A stretch of DNA of 64,000 bases from VGKP01 sp964647695. Lineage in GTDB: Archaea > Nanobdellota > Nanobdellia > Pacearchaeales > GW2011-AR1. Below the pieces are notes generated by a model that was not told the DNA's origin, searched no databases, and was given only the letters and a program-made list of their open reading frames with translations. The stretch lies in the NCBI GenBank assembly GCA_964647695.1, contig CAZYIS010000004.1:1-64000 (forward strand), written 5' to 3'. The position numbers and the translations under genes are program-made. This document shows, piece after piece, positions 58,802 through 64,000 of the stretch (positions within the stretch are counted from its first letter, which is position 1; every line of letters starts with the position of its first letter).

Positions 58802-58866
58802 AAAATAGTGAAATAGGCCGAGCGCGAGGAGCCGCTTCGCGGCCCTCATTTACTGAAGCTATTTTT
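58802..58866. terminator. GC-rich stem-loop between two minus-strand genes
   Basis: GAGG-A-GCCGC-TTC-GCGGC-CCTC forms a 9-bp stem with one bulge and a TTC loop; AAAATAG/CTATTTT or AGTGAAAT/ATTTACT extend it outside. It is very GC-rich inside an AT-rich genome and lies between the end of the PhoU gene and the start of the GH17 gene, with T-rich runs on both sides. It may terminate the upstream transcript or be a mobile hairpin. Confidence 0.5.
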
Positions 58867-58952
58867 TTATTGGAAATCCCAGCGCCAAAAATAAAAAAGT
58901 TAATTGAATCTTAAATTAAATAATAAAAATATTTTTAATGAACAGAGTCCGT

Positions 58953-59951
58953 TTAGAACTCCATTTGAATTCTCAATTCAGCCAAAGCCAGAGTAAGCTT
59001 ACTTATCACCATGAAATGTCTTGCCACTCCTCTGGATTCTCCATGGAACTTTTCCTTCATCTTAACGTTTCCCTTATAGACTGAGAAATCATTATCTCCA
59101 AACTTAACAGCCGCGTCTCTACTGAATTTATAATACATTTTATAGTACATATCAAAATGTTCTCTTACCATTCTAGCAATTTCCAAACTTTCCTTTACAC
59201 TTTTCTTTGAAGTTGCAACGTGTTTAGCAATATACTTACATTCATCTCCGACCAATTCCAATATGAACAGAGTTGAAAACAATAGAGATTTCTTTCTATC
59301 CGGAACTAAACCGCTTACACTGTTTAATATTCTGCAACAATAATCCACCAGTCTATCCACACTAAGATCAATATTATGAATTTCTCTACACAACATTGCA
59401 CCCCCGAATTCATTATGTTCTATAACTTCAATTAATCTATCCAGCAATTCTAGAATAACCAGAAATACTCTTCTCATGGAACTTTCAAATTCTTTAGGAT
59501 TAACTTCAGCCATCTGCTTAATTACACAATATCCCCTTCCAGTTTCCATTATATCTATTCCAATAAAACGATTTACCATTTCCTGCAGCATAACTATAGC
59601 AGTCTTAGGAGGAATCTTTTCTCCCAAACTAGCATAATCAAACTGAGTAGTATAGAAGTGGAATGCTCCCTCATAATCCTTCTTGGTAGGATCAAATAAT
59701 ATCTTTATTTCACTAGCTCCAGATCTATAGGCCGATTGGAAATATCTCCAAAGCAAAGGAACCGTGAATCCATTAATATCTATTACACAAGCCCTATTGG
59801 CACTGTTCTGATGTCCATTAACAATCAACTGATCTTCATTCTCATTAACTTCTACTTCTTCTCCAGCCTTAAGATTAAGTTTCTTAACCCACTCGTTTGG
59901 CAGTGTGACTGTCAAAGTGTTATGCCCTTGCTTTATTATTTTTCTCTTCAT
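58953..59951 (-). CDS. AbrB-PhoU phosphate-type regulator
   Basis: The 332-residue protein starts with a SpoVT/AbrB DNA-binding strand (KIIKQGHNTLTVTLPNEWVKKL) and continues with PhoU-like helical repeats (EFESSMRRVFLVILELLDRL; LVGDECKYIAKHVATSKK). Archaeal AbrB-PhoU fusions are thought to link phosphate status to gene control. No pst transporter is in the window. Upstream is a repeat-rich intergenic region with an AGTATAT/ATATACT inverted repeat that may be its operator. Confidence 0.9.
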   Translation of the reverse strand: MKRKIIKQGHNTLTVTLPNEWVKKLNLKAGEEVEVNENEDQLIVNGHQNSANRACVIDINGFTVPLLWRYFQSAYRSGASEIKILFDPTKKDYEGAFHFYTTQFDYASLGEKIPPKTAIVMLQEMVNRFIGIDIMETGRGYCVIKQMAEVNPKEFESSMRRVFLVILELLDRLIEVIEHNEFGGAMLCREIHNIDLSVDRLVDYCCRILNSVSGLVPDRKKSLLFSTLFILELVGDECKYIAKHVATSKKSVKESLEIARMVREHFDMYYKMYYKFSRDAAVKFGDNDFSVYKGNVKMKEKFHGESRGVARHFMVISKLTLALAELRIQMEF

Positions 59952-59988
59952 GTTAATACTAGGTGTTTTAGTATATTTATATATCTTT

Positions 59989-60007
59989 AGTATATTCGGT
60001 ATATACT
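59989..60007. promoter_or_regulatory. Inverted repeat in the AbrB-PhoU promoter region
   Basis: AGTATAT-TCGGT-ATATACT is a perfect 7+7 inverted repeat. It and further GTATAT copies (near 60020) fill the region between the divergent genes at 58953 and 60147. AbrB-type dimers bind such AT-rich repeats, so autoregulation is plausible. Confidence 0.4.
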
Positions 60008-60146
60008 GGTATGTGTTCCGTATATTCTATACCTGAACCGTTGTTTATAACTGACACTAGGATATATAGTAGCCCTATAAAATATATGGACAATACTTAT
60101 AGCCAAACCTCTATTATTACCCTTAATTAGGTGTAGGAAACAAAAA

Positions 60147-60467
60147 ATGACCAACATCATAGAAGAAAAAACAGAAAATCTTGAAGAAAAGATTTGGGGA
60201 ATAGGATTTGATGCAGTTTTCAAAGATATAAACATGCCCGCCGGATATATGGATGGATCTGAAACAGGAGCAGCCATTTGTGCCGATGGCTATTCCTATC
60301 AAAAAGCTAAAACCTTAGTTGAAGCTAGAGAAAAAGTAAAATTATTCATCAAAAGAACCTATGTTGAACCATTATTAAACATAGTCTACTATAATACTCA
60401 TAAAGTAGAATTAAAAAATCTCCCTGAAGTTCAACACATAGTCGGATTAACTCAAAGATATGGATAA
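60147..60467 (+). CDS. Small unknown protein divergent from AbrB-PhoU
   Basis: The 106-residue protein has an acidic N-terminus, a compact centre (IWGIGFDAVFKDINMPAGYM) and a helical end (SYQKAKTLVEAREKVKLFIK). No family recognised. The leader is about 45 bases with an AGGTG site. Its function may link to the divergent regulator, but only by position. Confidence 0.65.
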   Translation: MTNIIEEKTENLEEKIWGIGFDAVFKDINMPAGYMDGSETGAAICADGYSYQKAKTLVEAREKVKLFIKRTYVEPLLNIVYYNTHKVELKNLPEVQHIVGLTQRYG

Positions 60468-61289
60468 TTATCTACCCAATTCAAGTCTTTCAACTAAATA
60501 TTCAGGAAAAAGAAGTTTTCTCATTTTATTTTGAGTAGTTTCAAGATCATAGGGAACTCTAACAACTTCAATTTTCTTTTGTCCAGGATAATAAATAGCA
60601 TATCCCGAAAGAGGATTTCCATCCCTGGGCTGACCTACGCTAGGAATTACTGTAAGAGAAGATTTCATACCCATTAAATTAATATTTCTAGATTGTCTAG
60701 AGAAAGTTCTATCAAAATCCAAATAAATTTCACTTATATTCTTTAGATCACTTGAAACTTTAGGAGCATAATAAAATTGTGGCACATGTCTATGACCCAC
60801 AAATCCATGCAATCCATCAAATTTAGCATGTTGAAAGAAACCCTCGGCCGCGTCTATTCTATTTCCAACATAATTCATGGCTGCAGGTCGGTAAGGAGTA
60901 CTATGGGCAAATATGGCTCCATCTATTTTTATATTTAAATTTGGATTTTCACATATCTGTTCCAATTTCTTTCTAGTTGTTTCATTAATATTTTTACTGG
61001 TCCATTGAAGAGCCCATTTAGCATTAGAATTATAATTAATATAATCATTTACATTCACCGAAATATCATGATTTCCCGGAAGATTAAAATCAGCAATATC
61101 AGTTACCTTCTTAACCACTTCATTAGGATTTACCATGTAGCCTACCAAATCCCCCAGATTACCCAACAAGTCTAATTTACTATCCTTATCCTCTAAAAAA
61201 GAAGGATGATAATTTTTAGCCATATCTCCGATTACTGCATCCAATGCTTCTAGATTACCATGCACATCCGATATCATGAATATTCTCAT
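60468..61289 (-). CDS. Metallophosphoesterase (calcineurin-like)
   Basis: The 273-residue protein has the motifs SDVHGNLEAL (6-16), LGNLGDLVGYM, LPGNHDISV, AHSTPY and GHRHVPQ, all metal-binding in the YfcE/MJ0936-type family. The first loop residue pattern is GDLVG rather than GDxxDRG, fitting this family rather than the PPP group at 24307. Likely a cyclic or small-nucleotide phosphodiesterase. Confidence 0.88.
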   Translation of the reverse strand: MRIFMISDVHGNLEALDAVIGDMAKNYHPSFLEDKDSKLDLLGNLGDLVGYMVNPNEVVKKVTDIADFNLPGNHDISVNVNDYINYNSNAKWALQWTSKNINETTRKKLEQICENPNLNIKIDGAIFAHSTPYRPAAMNYVGNRIDAAEGFFQHAKFDGLHGFVGHRHVPQFYYAPKVSSDLKNISEIYLDFDRTFSRQSRNINLMGMKSSLTVIPSVGQPRDGNPLSGYAIYYPGQKKIEVVRVPYDLETTQNKMRKLLFPEYLVERLELGR

Positions 61290-61372
61290 AAAAATAATCC
61301 ATGACCCTTATTTTTAATCTTTTGCAATATACTAATAAATAACCTTAAAACCCCTCATTTCTAGGTTTTACT

Positions 61373-62335
61373 ATGATACCTGAAATGAAACCAGCATTTA
61401 AGGAAAGGATGGAGGCCCTAATGCCAAAAAAGGAAGATTTTGCTGCCTACAGCGAAATAATCCACAAAGTACCTAGAAACTTCATTAGATGTAATACTCT
61501 TAAGATATCAGCCGATGAACTTATAGAAAGATTATCTAAAAAATGGAATGTCATCCAACCCTACCCAGAACATAAAGAAATAATTCTCATTGATCAGGAT
61601 TTACTTCCAGGAGAACTAGGTAACAGCATAGAACATGTGTTAGGTTATTACTATGTCCAAGAAGTTTGCTCCATGATGTCCGTCATTGCTCTAGATCCAA
61701 AACCTGGTGAATTAGTTCTAGATCTTTGTGCATCTCCAGGATCAAAAACTACTCAAATAGCTGCAAAAATGGAAAACACTGGAACTCTAATCGCCAACGA
61801 TCTTAAAATGGATAGAATTGCAATCCTCGCTTCAAATCTAGAAAGAGCTGGAGTTTCCAATGCCATTGTAACTAAAAATGATGCCATTGCTCTAAGTGAA
61901 AGACTTTCAAAAAACAATTTCAAATTTGATAAAATATTATTAGATGCTCCCTGCTCTGGTGAAGGCACATTAAGAAGTTCCAGCAAAACATTTTTAATTT
62001 GGAATGAAAAAGTTGTTAACAAACTATCTAGATTACAAAAGAAAATGATAGCCGAAGCACTAAAGTGTCTAAAGGTTGGAGGCACTCTTGTTTATTCCAC
62101 CTGCACCCATGGTCCTGAAGAAAACGAACACGTAGTTAACTTTGCTCTTCAAAACTTCCCAGTTAAAGTTGAATCCATCAAATTACCATTAAAGTGCAGA
62201 CCTGGCGTTACCAAGTGGGGAACCGAAGAATATAGAAAAGAAGTTACCCATACCTGCAGAATCTATCCCCAGGATAACGATAGTGAAGGATTTTTTGTTA
62301 GCAAACTAACTCTTTTGGAGGAAATTAAAAAATGA
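61373..62335 (+). CDS. NOL1/NOP2/Sun RNA cytosine-C5 methyltransferase
   Basis: The 320-residue protein has RNMTase motifs: VLDLCASPGSKTTQIAAKM (SAM site), LIANDLKMDRIAIL, DAPCSGEGTLR (catalytic PC) and YSTCTHGPEENE (second catalytic Cys). It methylates C5 of cytosine in tRNA or rRNA. It heads a tight operon: its stop overlaps the GNAT start (ATGA), then a PUA protein follows. In some family members a PUA domain is fused; here it is separate. Confidence 0.95.
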   Translation: MIPEMKPAFKERMEALMPKKEDFAAYSEIIHKVPRNFIRCNTLKISADELIERLSKKWNVIQPYPEHKEIILIDQDLLPGELGNSIEHVLGYYYVQEVCSMMSVIALDPKPGELVLDLCASPGSKTTQIAAKMENTGTLIANDLKMDRIAILASNLERAGVSNAIVTKNDAIALSERLSKNNFKFDKILLDAPCSGEGTLRSSSKTFLIWNEKVVNKLSRLQKKMIAEALKCLKVGGTLVYSTCTHGPEENEHVVNFALQNFPVKVESIKLPLKCRPGVTKWGTEEYRKEVTHTCRIYPQDNDSEGFFVSKLTLLEEIKK

Positions 62336-62790
62336 TAATCCAAAAAGCAATTCCATCCCAGGCTGAAGAAATATCCAAACTAAGAATAGATTCTATGAAT
62401 AAATTAAATTCCAAAGATCACACCAAAGAAGAAATGATCTACCTAATAGGTAGACAAACCCCTGAAGAATTAAAAAAGAAAATAGAATCAAGACCTTTCT
62501 TTGTAGCCCTGGAAAATAATAAAATTATAGGTTCCATTGATCTAGAGGATAATGAAATTAAAGGCCTCTATGTTTTATCATCTGAAATTAAAAAAGGTCT
62601 AGGAACCAAATTACTTTCCCACATGGAAAAGCTAGGAAAGAAAAATGGAATTAAAGTAATGAACATCTGTTCCACCAAATCAGCAATCCCCTTCTATGAA
62701 AAAAATGGTTACAAACTAGTTGAAATAAGAAAAGAAATGAAAAAGGGAATAATGATGACTTTCCATCTTATGGAAAAGGAGTTAACCTAA
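62332..62790 (+). CDS. GNAT-family N-acetyltransferase
   Basis: The 152-residue protein has GNAT features: FFVALENNKIIGSIDL, GLYVLSSEIKKGLGTKLL (acetyl-CoA site, GLGTKL) and STKSAIPFYEKNGYKLVE. Acceptor unknown. It sits between an RNA methyltransferase and a PUA protein in one operon, so a ribosomal or tRNA-linked target is possible. Confidence 0.9.
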   Translation: MIIQKAIPSQAEEISKLRIDSMNKLNSKDHTKEEMIYLIGRQTPEELKKKIESRPFFVALENNKIIGSIDLEDNEIKGLYVLSSEIKKGLGTKLLSHMEKLGKKNGIKVMNICSTKSAIPFYEKNGYKLVEIRKEMKKGIMMTFHLMEKELT

Positions 62791-63272
62791 TGCACGTCCA
62801 TTTCATAAAAACCCCTGAGAAAAGAGATATAATCGAACAACTTAATGGCCAATTCGGAGTTACCGACCTACCCTACCTACTAATTGAATCAGGAAAAGAA
62901 AAAATAAGGGCATTCTCCGGTTCTTTATCCAAAGATGAAATAGCCAAACTCTCTGAAATTGCTCATATTGAACTAATTGGTATGTATCTAATTAAAAAAG
63001 AATCCGATATGAGACTAAGTTTAGACGCAACAAACGTTCTACAGAAACAAATAACCAAAAATATTATTGATCTTAGCGATGCAGAATATGAACTCTGGGT
63101 AAGAGGCACCGATCTAGATATGAAAAAACCAAGAGGAACCTATGTAATGAAATATAAATCCGATTTCGTTGGCTGTGGTAGATCCAATGAACTATGTCTA
63201 TTCAATTATATGCCTAAAGACAGAAGATTAAAGAATACAATAAAAAAACCAGTAGTACCAAATTCTATTTAA
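62790..63272 (+). CDS. PUA-domain RNA-binding protein
   Basis: The 160-residue protein begins HVHFIKTPEKRDIIEQLN; after a linker the C-terminal 80 residues form a PUA domain: VLQKQITKNIIDLSD, KPRGTYVMKYKSDFVGCGRSN and KDRRLKN. PUA domains bind modified or structured RNA. Its ATG overlaps the GNAT stop by one base (TAATG). Together with the NSUN gene it resembles split forms of PUA-containing methyltransferases. Confidence 0.9.
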   Translation: MHVHFIKTPEKRDIIEQLNGQFGVTDLPYLLIESGKEKIRAFSGSLSKDEIAKLSEIAHIELIGMYLIKKESDMRLSLDATNVLQKQITKNIIDLSDAEYELWVRGTDLDMKKPRGTYVMKYKSDFVGCGRSNELCLFNYMPKDRRLKNTIKKPVVPNSI

Positions 63273-63294
63273 ACCCCTAAAATAATTAACTAAT

Positions 63295-64000
63295 ATGACA
63301 GAAAAACAATACGGCGGATCCAAGAACTACGGCTCCAAAGGCACAATTTCATCCAAAACTGATTCCAGTGTTTCCATAGTTAAACCTACTAAAAAAATAG
63401 ATTCAGAAGATGAAGAAACTTCCGAATTAACTCCTGAAAATATTGAAAAACTAAAGAAAGCAGGAGCCATTGCAAGACAAGTAATAAACTATGCTAAATC
63501 ATTTATTAAAAAAGATACTCCACTCTTGGAAATAGCAGAAAAAATAGAAGCAAAGATTGTTGAACTTGGTGGAAAACCCGCATTTCCAGTTAATCTTTCC
63601 ATAAATGAAGTTGCAGCCCACTCCACTCCAAGTTTTAATGACTCTTCTCTAGCCTATGGTCTATTGAAAGTAGACATTGGAGTTCATATTGATGGATTTG
63701 TAGCTGACACTGCCTTCTCTCTTGATCTAGATAACAATGAAGAAAATAAAAATTTGATTAAAGCAGCCGAATCTGCATTGAATGAAGCAACCAAAATATT
63801 TTCTCTCAATGTAAAAATCAGAAATATTGGAGCAGCCGTTGAAAAGGAAATAACTAAACTTGGTTACAATCCCATAGCCAATCTATCCGGCCATTCCATT
63901 GAACAAAATAATCTCCATGCCGGTATGACCATACCTAATTTTGACACTGGCCAAGATATCGAAATACCTGAAGGAGTTTATGCCATAGAACCTTTTGCCA
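63295..64000 (+). CDS. map: Methionine aminopeptidase type II, 3' end cut by window
   Basis: Starting at ATG 63295, the first 45 residues (GSKNYGSKGTISSKTDSSVS...) are a polar extension not usual in archaeal enzymes. The domain then shows INEVAAHSTPSF, GLLKVDIGVHIDGFVADTAF with metal-binding Asp residues, SGHSIEQNNLHAG (His ligand) and EGVYAIEPFA (Glu). Type II map removes the initiator Met from new proteins. The gene runs past the end. Confidence 0.93.
   Translation, partial: MTEKQYGGSKNYGSKGTISSKTDSSVSIVKPTKKIDSEDEETSELTPENIEKLKKAGAIARQVINYAKSFIKKDTPLLEIAEKIEAKIVELGGKPAFPVNLSINEVAAHSTPSFNDSSLAYGLLKVDIGVHIDGFVADTAFSLDLDNNEENKNLIKAAESALNEATKIFSLNVKIRNIGAAVEKEITKLGYNPIANLSGHSIEQNNLHAGMTIPNFDTGQDIEIPEGVYAIEPFA

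Noticed and set aside
1..64000. Insertion sequences, integrases, prophage and rRNA genes
   Set aside because: No transposase or integrase motif, phage structural gene or rRNA signature was found on either strand.

Overview
The window reads as chromosomal DNA of an AT-rich archaeon. Marker genes: archaeal-type aIF5A, ribosomal proteins eL40, eL41, uL1, uL10 and P1/L12, Sec61-gamma, both RFC clamp-loader subunits, FEN1, family B DNA polymerase, a HerA-type ATPase, type II methionine aminopeptidase, and a tRNA-Glu interrupted at the anticodon loop. A recurring promoter form supports this: a TATA box (TTTATAA, TTTAAAAA, TTTAAATA) lies about 25 bases before the start codon of many first genes, implying leaderless transcripts, while genes inside operons often have GGAGG/GAGGT ribosome sites. 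Small genes, many unrecognised short proteins, large secreted adhesin-like proteins, a pilin-like family, DisA and FtsZ suggest a DPANN archaeon of the Pacearchaeota/Woesearchaeota kind; that placement is inference.

Layout. 1-2.3 kb: truncated tRNA-Glu, a lysine-rich disordered protein, a rhomboid protease and a pilin-like protein. 2.3-4.9 kb: a tightly coupled operon of a HisG-HisE fusion, an unknown small protein and histidyl-tRNA synthetase. 4.9-11.6 kb: a surface operon (ribbon-helix-helix regulator, 1886-residue LamG/glycine-rich membrane protein, small membrane partner). 11.7-16.4 kb: KaiC-like ATPase, a second pilin-like protein with a damaged, repeated 3' end, then aIF5A-eL40-site-2 protease. 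16.4-22.4 kb: exported protein, FKBP, FtsZ, TspO, SecE, DEAD-box helicase. 22.4-24.2 kb: uL1-uL10-P1 operon with a structured leader. 24.3-31.5 kb: tRNA-rich region with many small genes and an ABC exporter. 31.9-33.9 kb: DisA, a probable tiny RNA gene and a tandem-repeat gene broken by an assembly gap. 33.9-40.7 kb: RbgA-like GTPase, eL41, clamp loader, superoxide dismutase, SSB and DsbA-like protein. 40.8-47.8 kb: HerA-like ATPase, regulators, a TerC-family protein divergent from a receiver-domain operon around a perfect 22-bp palindrome, and a Trm5-like enzyme. 47.8-51.5 kb: a cluster of uncharacterised multi-pass membrane proteins in two paralogous pairs. 51.5-58.7 kb: FEN1, PolB, small unknowns and a Tat-exported GH17 hydrolase with a bacterial-looking tail. 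58.8-64 kb: AbrB-PhoU regulator, phosphoesterase, NSUN methyltransferase-GNAT-PUA operon and the start of methionine aminopeptidase.

Functional themes are translation and RNA modification, DNA replication and repair, envelope biogenesis and surface structures, and small regulators. The most unusual items are the HisG-HisE/HisRS operon, the 26-residue tandem-repeat gene, the four-member membrane cluster, the short hairpin RNA candidate at 33167, the frameshifted pilin tail and the deaminase with an in-frame TGA. No CRISPR array, transposase, integrase or rRNA gene was seen. Every intergenic stretch is shorter than 300 bases.
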